DNA of 7,740 nt from Congregicoccus sp964517665. GTDB lineage: Bacteria; Verrucomicrobiota; Verrucomicrobiia; Opitutales; Opitutaceae. How positions within the stretch are numbered: the stretch's first letter is position 1; each line of letters starts with the position of its first letter. The notes under the pieces are model-generated. The model was given only the letters and a program-made list of their open reading frames with translations, was not told the origin of the DNA and searched no databases. Both the position numbers and the translations under genes were made by a program. Below, piece after piece: positions 1-5,364 of this stretch. The DNA lies in assembly GCA_964517665.1 (NCBI GenBank), contig CAZFCY010000206.1, positions 1 to 7,740 on the forward strand, in the 5' to 3' direction.

Positions 1-578
1 TAAGTGCAACAAGGAACGCCGCCCTTGATCGGCTTGCCCGGCTTCGCGCCCTCGAGCGGGCCGCCGGTCTTCGCATCGACCTTGGCCGCGATCGCGTCCC
101 AGACCGGCTGCAATTCCGCGTAGGCCTTCGGATCGCCGCCGGGCATGAGCGACGGGCCGAAACGCGCGCCTTCCTCGCCGCCGGACACGCCGGAGCCGAT
201 GAAGCGCAGGCCCTTGGCGCGGAGGTCCTTTTCGCGGCGGATCGTGTCGGTCCATTTGGCGTTGCCGCCGTCGATCACGATGTCGCCCTTCTGCAGGAGC
301 GGAACAAGGCCGTCGATAACGGCGTCCGTGGCGGCGCCGGCCTTGACGAGGATGACGATCTTGCGCGGGCGCTTGAGCGAGGCGACGAACTTCTCGAGCG
401 TCTCGCAGCCGACGAGGCCACCCGGCGTGTCGGGGTTTTCGTCGACGAACTTCTTCATCGTTTCCGTCGTCCGGTTGAAGACGGAGATGCGGAAGCCGTG
501 GTCCGCGATGTTCAGCGCGAGATTTTGACCCATGACGGCCAGGCCGATGAGTCCGATTTCAGATTTGTTTTTCGCCAT
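1..578 (-). CDS. gnd: 6-phosphogluconate dehydrogenase, decarboxylating (N-terminal part, cut by window edge)
   Basis: This enzyme of the oxidative pentose phosphate pathway converts 6-phosphogluconate and NADP+ to ribulose 5-phosphate, CO2 and NADPH in the cytosol. Reading leftward from the ATG at 578-576 there are 192 codons with no stop; the window edge cuts the gene, so roughly the last 60% is missing. The Rossmann nucleotide-binding motif GLIGLAVMGQNLALN lies at residues 9-23, NRT at 35-37 (the NADP-phosphate region), and the substrate-binding signature GSGVSGGEEGARFGPSLMPGG at 128-148. The visible end PCCT plus a partial TA codon fits the family's PCxTYIG, so the frame is intact to the edge. 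Compared with E. coli Gnd there are about 14 to 18 extra residues around 168-187, rich in Gly, Pro and Lys. No strong Shine-Dalgarno precedes the ATG. The gene lies downstream of the moa terminator and is probably transcribed separately. Identity is firm. Confidence 0.96.
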   Translation of the reverse strand, partial: MAKNKSEIGLIGLAVMGQNLALNIADHGFRISVFNRTTETMKKFVDENPDTPGGLVGCETLEKFVASLKRPRKIVILVKAGAATDAVIDGLVPLLQKGDIVIDGGNAKWTDTIRREKDLRAKGLRFIGSGVSGGEEGARFGPSLMPGGDPKAYAELQPVWDAIAAKVDAKTGGPLEGAKPGKPIKGGVPCCT

Positions 579-646
579 ACCAGTACGTGTTAACCTAAGT
601 TCCGCGGACAGACTGCACAAAAGGAAACGAAGAGAACCGGGGAGAA

Positions 647-687
647 GAGGTGGATTGCGGAATCCCGCAATCGCCGCGATTCACCTC
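647..687. repeat. Inverted repeat with two mutually exclusive hairpins
   Basis: The outer arms 647-660 and 674-687 can pair over 14 positions around a 13-nt loop. Two of the pairs are G-T, which are G-U wobbles if the plus strand is transcribed but A-C mismatches on the minus strand. The left arm can instead form a perfect 8-bp inner hairpin, 653-660 with 665-672, over a 4-nt loop. The two folds share bases 653-660 and so exclude each other. No T-run follows on either strand, so it is not a typical terminator. It could be part of the gnd leader or of an unannotated plus-strand RNA; function is unknown. Confidence 0.5.
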
Positions 688-800
688 CGGAACGACCTCG
701 AGCGTGGCCGGCACATCTGCGTGGCCATTCCGATCTCGTTGCCTTCTGTGAGCTGCGTGCGTTGAGCCGGCAACATGCCCCAGAATCGACCGCGCTGCCG

Positions 801-838
801 AGAAGAAAAAAGGCGAAGCCGGTTCCGGGCTTCGCCTT
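801..838 (-). terminator. Rho-independent terminator of the moa operon
   Basis: Arms 810-820 and 828-838 are perfect 11-bp complements (AAGGCGAAGCC / GGCTTCGCCTT) around a 7-nt loop. Read leftward, the hairpin runs straight into a T-rich tract, the complement of the A-rich bases 801-811. It lies 24 bases past the stop codon of the 92-aa membrane protein gene and closes the leftward moeA-moaCDE transcript before gnd. Both stem and U-tract are clear for the minus strand only; read rightward the hairpin is not followed by a T-run. Confidence 0.88.
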
Positions 839-861
839 GTCGATCTCGCGCCAGGCGCGGT

Positions 862-1140
862 TTAGATGGCAAACGGCTGCGCCCGCTTCGGAAACCACGG
901 CTCGACGATGTCCACGACGGGTTTCAGGAATGTCGGCTCGTTGCGGTTGTGCACCCACGACGCCAGCAGACCGGTGCCGCCGACCAGAAGGACGAAAAAC
1001 AGCACATAGCGGTTCACGCGCGAGAGCAGCCGGATCGTCTGCAGCACGGCGAGCAGCACCAGCAGCAGAATGCCGAAGCGAAGCCAGTCGCTGTCGGGAA
1101 TCGTTACTGACGTCGGGTCGAGTGCGAGCAGGAAGTCCAT
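862..1140 (-). CDS. Small two-span membrane protein of unknown function (92 aa)
   Basis: I do not recognise this protein. It is 92 residues long with two hydrophobic stretches, about residues 20-39 and 45-63, joined by a short polar loop (QTIRLLSRVNRY). This predicts a hairpin in the inner membrane. The loop carries three arginines, which by the positive-inside rule would put the turn in the cytoplasm and both ends outside. The N-terminal 19 residues contain no cleavable signal peptide. The C-terminal 29 residues are polar with several prolines and aromatics (EPWFPK near 80-85). The ATG at 1140-1138 lies 48 nt after the moaE stop, and the gene is followed directly by the operon terminator, so it is very probably the last gene of the moa transcript. 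Nothing in the sequence ties it to cofactor synthesis beyond this position. Confidence 0.8.
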   Translation of the reverse strand: MDFLLALDPTSVTIPDSDWLRFGILLLVLLAVLQTIRLLSRVNRYVLFFVLLVGGTGLLASWVHNRNEPTFLKPVVDIVEPWFPKRAQPFAI

Positions 1141-1188
1141 GGCGGTCGAATGCGTTCCACTTGCCCTATCGACCGCGGACGCCCGTTC

Positions 1189-1641
1189 CTAACCGGCGCT
1201 TTCCGGAAGCGTGTGGCCGTTGATCCAGCCCGAATCGCCCTCCGCGTAGTGTTCCTTCTTCCAGATCGGGACGCGGGTCTTCACCTCATCGATGACGAAG
1301 CGGCAGGCGTCGAAGGCCGCGCCGCGATGCCGGGAGGAAACGCCCACCCAGACCGCAAGCTCGCCGAGTTCGAGCAGTCCCACGCGGTGAACACAGGTGA
1401 TGTCAAAAACCTCGAAACGCCGGCGCGCCTCCTCGAGGATGCGCGCGCCCTCCCTTTCCGCCAGCGGCGCAAAGGCCTCGTACTCGAGCCGCAGGACCGC
1501 GCGCCCCTCGTTCAAATCACGCACCCGCCCCTCGAAGCTGACGAATCCGCCCGCGCGCGCATCGGCCATCGCGGCGCGCAACGAGGCCGGATCGAGCCGC
1601 GCGGTGGAAACATGGAAACGCATCACAGGCTTCGCGCTCAT
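1189..1641 (-). CDS. moaE: Molybdopterin synthase catalytic subunit MoaE
   Basis: MoaE is the large subunit of molybdopterin synthase. It binds cyclic pyranopterin monophosphate and transfers sulfur from the MoaD C-terminal thiocarboxylate to form the dithiolene of molybdopterin. The protein is 150 aa, the same as E. coli MoaE. Family motifs are in order: FEGRVRDLNEG (36-46), HRVGLLELGE (85-94), SSRHRGAAFDA (102-112) and KTRVPIWKKE (121-130). R39 and the lysines K121 and K128, seven apart, correspond to the R39, K119 and K126 active-site residues of E. coli MoaE. The ATG at 1641-1639 overlaps the moaD stop as ATGA, which implies translational coupling and settles the start over the longer open frame upstream and the internal ATG at codon 7. 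The gene is complete. Confidence 0.96.
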   Translation of the reverse strand: MSAKPVMRFHVSTARLDPASLRAAMADARAGGFVSFEGRVRDLNEGRAVLRLEYEAFAPLAEREGARILEEARRRFEVFDITCVHRVGLLELGELAVWVGVSSRHRGAAFDACRFVIDEVKTRVPIWKKEHYAEGDSGWINGHTLPESAG

Positions 1642-1886
1642 CCGCCCGCGACCGGCGGGATGAAGACGACGCGATCGCCGTCCTCGAGCGGCTGCTCCCA
1701 AGGCGCGAAGTCGTCGTTGACCGCCACCTTGAGCTGCGCCGGTTTCAACGTAAACGCGTGTTTCGCCGCCAGTTCGGCGTAAAGCTGCCCGGGAGTGGCC
1801 GCGGCTGTCCGAACCGCCGCCTCCGTGCGACCGGCCTGCTCGCGCAGAAGCGCGAAGAACTGCACCGTGATCGTTCTCGATTTCAT
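1638..1886 (-). CDS. moaD: Molybdopterin synthase sulfur carrier subunit MoaD
   Basis: MoaD is the small ubiquitin-like subunit of molybdopterin synthase; its C-terminal glycine is adenylated by a MoeB-type enzyme and then carries the thiocarboxylate sulfur that MoaE uses. The protein is 82 aa, typical for the family. It begins with a beta-strand and the FFALLREQAG segment (10-19) and ends with DGDRVVFIPPVAGG. The terminal Gly-Gly is the diagnostic feature, and it is exposed at the true C-terminus. Both ends overlap neighbours by ATGA: its ATG with the moaC stop and its stop with the moaE ATG. Such coupling suits subunits made in matched amounts. No MoeB-like activating enzyme is encoded in the window. 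Confidence 0.96.
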   Translation of the reverse strand: MKSRTITVQFFALLREQAGRTEAAVRTAAATPGQLYAELAAKHAFTLKPAQLKVAVNDDFAPWEQPLEDGDRVVFIPPVAGG

Positions 1887-2377
1887 GGGGTCGGCCCAAA
1901 GTCGCTCCTGCCGCCGGTCTTTTCAACCAGCCGGATCGAACGGATCTCCGTTCCCAGCCCCAGCGCCTTGACCATGTCGTAAAGCGTGAGCGCGGCCACA
2001 CTCGCCGCGGTCAGCGCCTCCATTTCGACACCCGTCCGCGCCTCCGCGCTCGCGAGCGTTTCCACCACCGCCGACCCGCCATCCTCCAAGTGGATGGAAA
2101 CCTTGCAGTCGTCCAGCGGCAGCGGATGGCAGAGCGGGATCAACTCGTGGGTGCGTTTCGCCGCCATGATGCCTGCGAGAATCGCGGTCTGAAACACCGG
2201 ACCCTTCTTCGATTGAAGATCGCGCCCGTCGAAAAGCGCGGCCGCCTCCGGCGTGAGCGCGACCTCGGCCCGGGCTCGCGCGGTCCGGCGGGTGACGCGT
2301 TTCGCGCCCACATCGACCATCGCCGGCTGGCCGTCGGCGCCCACGTGCGAGAGTTTCCTGCCACTGCTTCGTTTCAC
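1883..2377 (-). CDS. moaC: Cyclic pyranopterin monophosphate synthase MoaC
   Basis: MoaC converts 3',8-cyclo-7,8-dihydro-GTP, the MoaA product, to cyclic pyranopterin monophosphate. With the start chosen here it is 164 aa (E. coli MoaC has 161). Motifs: MVDVGAK (20-26), KKGPVFQTAILAGIMAAKRT (57-76), IPLCHPL (80-86), TGVEMEALTA (115-124), LYDMVKA (132-138) and the C-terminal KTGGRSDF. D134 and K137 match the catalytic D128 and K131 of E. coli. The start is uncertain because there is no ATG before codon 20. I chose the GTG at 2377-2375, which yields the usual 'KLSHV-x(6)-MVDV' N-terminus; a TTG at 2407 would add ten residues not typical of the family. Neither has a good Shine-Dalgarno. The stop overlaps the moaD ATG (ATGA). 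Confidence 0.94.
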   Translation of the reverse strand: MKRSSGRKLSHVGADGQPAMVDVGAKRVTRRTARARAEVALTPEAAALFDGRDLQSKKGPVFQTAILAGIMAAKRTHELIPLCHPLPLDDCKVSIHLEDGGSAVVETLASAEARTGVEMEALTAASVAALTLYDMVKALGLGTEIRSIRLVEKTGGRSDFGPTP

Positions 2378-2489
2378 CCGGCCAACGAAAAGCGCACCGG
2401 CGATCAAAGCGCAACCGGCAACGGGACGTCCACGCGGCCCCGCCCGGGAGGGCCGGGATCCCGCCGATCCCGCGACGGGCTGCGAGGAC
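2378..2489. other. Internal operon gap upstream of moaC
   Basis: These 112 bases separate the 65-aa membrane protein from moaC and form the widest spacing in the leftward operon. The stretch is very GC-rich with short repeated GGGATC/GATCCC units around 2455-2472 that could form small hairpins. I see no T-run terminator and no recognisable promoter. About 30 bases would belong to moaC if the TTG start at 2407 is used. Confidence 0.4.
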
Positions 2490-2687
2490 TCATTCCCCCA
2501 ACCACGCGCCGATCCCGCGCACGAGCGCGAGCGCGCCGCCGATCACGATCAACAGCACCAGCCCGAGAAAGACCACGCGGGCCAGCGGCGCGGTGCCGCT
2601 CAGCGTCGGGTTTCGATCCTCCTTCTCCTCCTCCGGCTCGATTTCCCAATCGCGCAGCTCGTCCTCGTCTTCGTCGCGCCAGCTCAT
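2490..2687 (-). CDS. Small acidic single-span membrane protein (65 aa)
   Basis: Unrecognised protein of 65 residues. The first 26 are strongly acidic (DEDEDELRDWEIEPEEEKED at 5-24, 13 Asp/Glu). A hydrophobic span follows at about 38-56 (VVFLGLVLLIVIGGALALV), then a short tail RGIGAWLGE. A single-pass membrane protein with an acidic cytoplasmic N-terminus is a reasonable prediction. The ATG at 2687-2685 lies one base after the moeA stop (TGA C ATG), so it is almost certainly cotranslated with moeA. A longer in-frame opening reaches back to 2792, but that part overlaps moeA and is rich in Arg and Ser, so I rejected it. Function unknown; the position between moeA and moaC is the only hint. Confidence 0.78.
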   Translation of the reverse strand: MSWRDEDEDELRDWEIEPEEEKEDRNPTLSGTAPLARVVFLGLVLLIVIGGALALVRGIGAWLGE

Positions 2688-2688
2688 G

Positions 2689-3927
2689 TCAGATCCAGCG
2701 TGTGAACGGCGCCGGCGCGCCCGCCGCAAGCCCGGTTTTTCCTGGCGCGATTTCGACGAAGCCGTGCGTGCCCGCGATGGACACGAAATCACCCGAAGTA
2801 TTGAACGGTTTCGGCCGGCCCGCGAGCATGCCGTCTGCGCCGCGCTCGAGCACGACCGGCACGAAAAGCGTGAGCGTTTCGCGCGACTTCACCGGCGCCG
2901 CCACGGGAACGCTTCCGCCCGGCGCGGCCCGCTCGTTGCCACACATCCGCGTCAGTCCGGGCAGGACGTAGCGATGGAAACACGTGTAGGAAGAAACCGG
3001 ATTCCCCGGCAGCGCGAAAACCGCCACCACGCGCGTGTCTTCCGGATGCAGGAAATCGCCGGGCCGCTCGAAAACGCCAAAAAACATCGGCCTGCCCGGA
3101 CGCTGCGCGACGCCGTGAAAGATCCGTCTCACGCCGAGTTCCTCGAGCACATTCGGAATGTGGTCGAACTTCCCTTTCGAAACGCCGCCGGTGATCACGA
3201 CGACATCCGCCTGTTGAAGCAGCCGCTCCAGATTCCACGAGATGGCATTCGCGTTATCGGGAAGGTGGTTCAACTCGACCTGCGCGTGCCCGGCCGCGAC
3301 CAGCGCCGCGCGCAAGGCCAGATCGTTTGAGCGCCGGATCTGGTGCGGGCGCGGCACGTCCTCGACATCGACCAGTTCGTCGCCCGTGGTCAGCACCGCG
3401 ACCTTCGGCTGCGCGGACACATCGAGCCGCTCGCAACCGCACGAGGCCGCCACCGCGATCTCGCGCCCCGTCAAGACACAGCCGGCGGGCACGAGCACGT
3501 CGCCCGCCTTGAAATCGGAACCGCGGGGATGCACGCCCTGACCGGGCTCGATGTTCGCGCCCGCGCGAGCGCGCGCCGTTTCGCCTTCGCAGGTGAAGTC
3601 TTCGACCGGCAGCACGCAATCGCACGACGCCGGAATCGGCGCGCCGGTCATGATCTCGAGACACCCGCCTTCCGGCGGCGGATCGACCGGTTCGGCGCCG
3701 GCGGCCTGTATGCCGGCGATGCGAAACTCGCGCCGCCCGGCCGCCCAATCCGCATGGCGCAGGCACACGCCGTCGAGCGTCGCCCGATCGAAGGGCGGGC
3801 CCTCGCGATCCGCCGCGATCGCCTCCCGCAGGATCCGGCCATGCGCCTCCTTCAGCCGCACGCGCTCGGCGGGCAAAAGCCCCATGCTCTCCAAAACCAG
3901 CCGCTCAGCCTCCGCAACCGCGATCAT
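2689..3927 (-). CDS. moeA: Molybdopterin molybdenumtransferase MoeA
   Basis: MoeA inserts molybdate into adenylylated molybdopterin, releasing AMP and giving the active cofactor. The 412-aa length matches E. coli MoeA (411). Motifs from the ATG at 3927: PPFDRATLDG (44-53), EIMTGAPIP (91-99), PRGSDFKAGDVL (134-145), LTTGDELV (179-186), IRRSND (197-202), ITGGVSKGKFDHIPNVL (245-261), RPGRPMFFG (276-284) and LPGNPVSS (306-313). D52, T94, E184 and D255 line up with D59, T100, E188 and D259 of E. coli MoeA. The first motif is divergent: DRATLDG replaces the common DNSAMDGYA. A TTG at 3936 would add three residues; I prefer the ATG. It is the first gene of the leftward operon, divergent from moaA, and its stop sits one base before the next start. 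Confidence 0.95.
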   Translation of the reverse strand: MIAVAEAERLVLESMGLLPAERVRLKEAHGRILREAIAADREGPPFDRATLDGVCLRHADWAAGRREFRIAGIQAAGAEPVDPPPEGGCLEIMTGAPIPASCDCVLPVEDFTCEGETARARAGANIEPGQGVHPRGSDFKAGDVLVPAGCVLTGREIAVAASCGCERLDVSAQPKVAVLTTGDELVDVEDVPRPHQIRRSNDLALRAALVAAGHAQVELNHLPDNANAISWNLERLLQQADVVVITGGVSKGKFDHIPNVLEELGVRRIFHGVAQRPGRPMFFGVFERPGDFLHPEDTRVVAVFALPGNPVSSYTCFHRYVLPGLTRMCGNERAAPGGSVPVAAPVKSRETLTLFVPVVLERGADGMLAGRPKPFNTSGDFVSIAGTHGFVEIAPGKTGLAAGAPAPFTRWI

Positions 3928-3995
3928 GGCCGACAATCAACACACCGCCCGCGCCCGGCGCGAGACGAACCGAAGCCCCACGACGCGCGTCTGCC
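3928..3995. promoter_or_regulatory. Divergent intergenic region between moeA and moaA
   Basis: Only 68 bases separate the moeA ATG from the first in-frame ATG of moaA, so promoters for both directions must lie here or within the flanking coding sequence. This would give coordinated control of the two halves of the pathway. I cannot pick out -35/-10 boxes on either strand. If moaA starts at a downstream GTG or TTG, the region grows to as much as 161 bases and includes the hairpins at 4022-4065. Confidence 0.45.
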
Positions 3996-5135
3996 ATGGT
4001 CGGCGGGACTGACGGGGGTTGGCCAGTGGGAGCGGCGTGCGACGCCGCCGGATTGACCCGCTGGCGTCGGCGGGTTCGTTTGCTCGCGTTGAATGCCGCC
4101 GACAGCACACCGCAGAACCGCGAACAACCGCGCGACCGGCTCCAGCGTCCGCTCCGCGATTTGCGCATCTCGGTGACGGACCGCTGCAATTTCCGCTGCC
4201 CGTATTGCATGCCGAAGGAGGTTTTCGGGCCGGACTACGCGTTTCTTCCGCCCGAGGCGGTGCTGACCGACGACGAGCTGGCGCGCATCGTTGCCGTCTT
4301 TGTCCGGGCGGGCGTATCCAAACTTCGGATAACCGGCGGCGAGCCGTTGATGCGCCCGCGCATTGCCCGGCTGGTGGGAAGGCTGGCGCGCATCGCCGGC
4401 GTCCAGGATCTTTCCGTCACGACCAACGGCTGGTTTCTCGCCCGGCTCGCGCCCGAACTCGCCCAAGCCGGGCTTCAGCGGATCAACGTCAGCCTCGACG
4501 CGCTTTCGGACGATGTTTTCGGCAAAATGAACGGCCGCGGCTTCACCGTGAAGCGCGTGCTGGACGGCATCGACGCCGCGCTGACGGCCGGCCTCGGCGT
4601 GAAGATCAACATGGTCGTGCAGCGCGGCGTGAACGAAGACGAAATCCTCCCGATGGCGCGGCACTTTCGCGAACGCGGGATCACGCTGCGGTTCATCGAA
4701 TACATGGACGTCGGCACGACCAACGGCTGGCGGATGGAACAGGTCGTCCCGGCCCGCGAGATTGTTCGCGCGATTCATGCCGGGCACGCGCTCGAACCGC
4801 TCGAGCCGAACTACCGGGGCGAGGTTGCGGCCCGCTACCGTTACGCAGGCACGGAAACGGAGATCGGTCTCATCTCGTCGGTGACCGAACCGTTTTGCTC
4901 CAACTGCCACCGCGCGCGCCTGTCAGCCGACGGCAAACTCTTCACCTGCCTCTTTGCCGCCAACGGCCACGACTTGCGCGCTCTCATCCGCGAGACCTCC
5001 GACGACGAGGCGGTGTTCTCCCGGCTCGCGCGGATCTGGCGCATGCGTTCCGACCGCTACTCCGACGAACGGTCGGAACGCCTTCTCGCCGGAGAAACCA
5101 GGCCGAAGGTGGAGATGTCCTTCATCGGAGGTTGA
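3996..5135 (+). CDS. moaA: GTP 3',8-cyclase MoaA (radical SAM)
   Basis: MoaA catalyses the first step of molybdenum-cofactor synthesis, radical cyclisation of GTP to 3',8-cyclo-7,8-dihydro-GTP, using two 4Fe-4S clusters. Numbered from the ATG at 3996 (379 aa), the radical-SAM cluster motif CNFRCPYC has C64, C68 and C71. GGEP is at 114-117, TTNG at 142-145 and NVSLDAL at 164-170. The second cluster ligands are C301, C304 and C318 in PFCSNCHRARLSADGKLFTCLF-type context. The protein ends in Gly-Gly, as active MoaA proteins do. The start is unsure: residues 1 to about 45 do not resemble the family, and E. coli MoaA has 329 aa. Alternatives in frame are GTG 4026, TTG 4053, TTG 4080 and TTG 4089 (348 aa). 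No Shine-Dalgarno decides between them. Function is firm; only the N-terminus is open. Confidence 0.95.
   Translation: MVGGTDGGWPVGAACDAAGLTRWRRRVRLLALNAADSTPQNREQPRDRLQRPLRDLRISVTDRCNFRCPYCMPKEVFGPDYAFLPPEAVLTDDELARIVAVFVRAGVSKLRITGGEPLMRPRIARLVGRLARIAGVQDLSVTTNGWFLARLAPELAQAGLQRINVSLDALSDDVFGKMNGRGFTVKRVLDGIDAALTAGLGVKINMVVQRGVNEDEILPMARHFRERGITLRFIEYMDVGTTNGWRMEQVVPAREIVRAIHAGHALEPLEPNYRGEVAARYRYAGTETEIGLISSVTEPFCSNCHRARLSADGKLFTCLFAANGHDLRALIRETSDDEAVFSRLARIWRMRSDRYSDERSERLLAGETRPKVEMSFIGG
4022..4065 (+). repeat. Nested GC-rich hairpin in the moaA 5' region
   Basis: Bases 4022-4030 pair with 4057-4065 over nine positions, one of them a G-U wobble in RNA. Inside, 4032-4038 pairs perfectly with 4042-4048 over a 3-nt GCG loop. 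This lies within the poorly conserved N-terminal stretch of moaA, before the TTG candidates at 4080 and 4089, so it may be an untranslated leader structure instead of coding sequence. High local GC makes chance hairpins common, and I do not recognise the Moco riboswitch consensus here. Confidence 0.4.
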
Positions 5136-5364
5136 GCCCCGGCTCGAACGGCGATCACGCGCGCAATGCCTGCGATAAGCAGTTCTTCGACTAACGAGAC
5201 CCACCCAAGCGCCGATCGGAGAGAGCACTGACCCGTCTGCGCCAGGCAGTCGGACTGCCATGTCTCGCCCTCCCAGATCGCATCGTTCGCTCCTCGGCTG
5301 TGATCCTTCACGGTTCTCGTCGCGTGAGCAGCCTCCGAAACGCTGACGACGCCGCGGACCACCC
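5136..5364. other. Gap between moaA and the glycosyltransferase genes
   Basis: No gene is supported here on either strand. A minus-strand frame crosses it, but it runs into moaA and has no family features. There is no obvious terminator for moaA. The only structure I see is the short dyad at 5245-5259. A promoter for the glycosyltransferase genes may lie here but cannot be located by eye. Confidence 0.5.
5245..5259. repeat. Perfect 7-bp dyad, possible operator
   Basis: GGCAGTC and GACTGCC flank a single central G, giving a perfect 15-base dyad about 105 bases before the GT2-remnant start. Short symmetric sites of this kind can be repressor-binding sites. A dyad this short also arises by chance in GC-rich DNA, so the regulatory reading is only a suggestion. 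Confidence 0.25.

Larger units (their letters stand above)
579..861. other. Non-coding gap between gnd and the moa operon
   Basis: This stretch has no convincing gene; the open frames crossing it have no recognisable protein features. It holds the operon terminator (801-838), an alternative-hairpin element (647-687) and, next to gnd, a tract at 600-646 that is pyrimidine-rich on the minus strand. A gnd promoter should lie in this gap, but no box is convincing. The best minus-strand candidate is TTGTGC followed 17 nt later by TAGGTT, which is weak. Confidence 0.6.

Noticed and set aside
579..640. Candidate gnd promoter (TTGTGC, 17 nt, TAGGTT on the minus strand)
   Set aside because: The -10 hexamer matches the consensus at only about three of six positions, so it is not better than chance.
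1642..2001. Upstream extension of the moaE frame
   Set aside because: The extension overlaps moaD and moaC in another frame and is Arg/Gly-rich; the ATGA overlap with moaD and family length fix the moaE start at 1641.
2090..2971. Plus-strand open frame of 293 codons across moaC, the 65-aa gene and moeA
   Set aside because: It spans several real minus-strand genes and encodes an Arg/Pro/Ala-rich shadow protein.
3928..4090. Moco riboswitch upstream of moaA
   Set aside because: The position is suggestive and hairpins are present, but I could not match the conserved elements of the known motif, so I report only structure.
3924..4910. Long minus-strand open frame (328 codons) opposite moaA
   Set aside because: It lies antisense to a gene with all MoaA motifs, has no family features, and long antisense frames are usual in GC-rich coding DNA.
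5057..5362. Minus-strand frame covering the moaA/glycosyltransferase gap
   Set aside because: It begins in the gap and reads antisense into the end of moaA; no family features, start signal or conserved motif.
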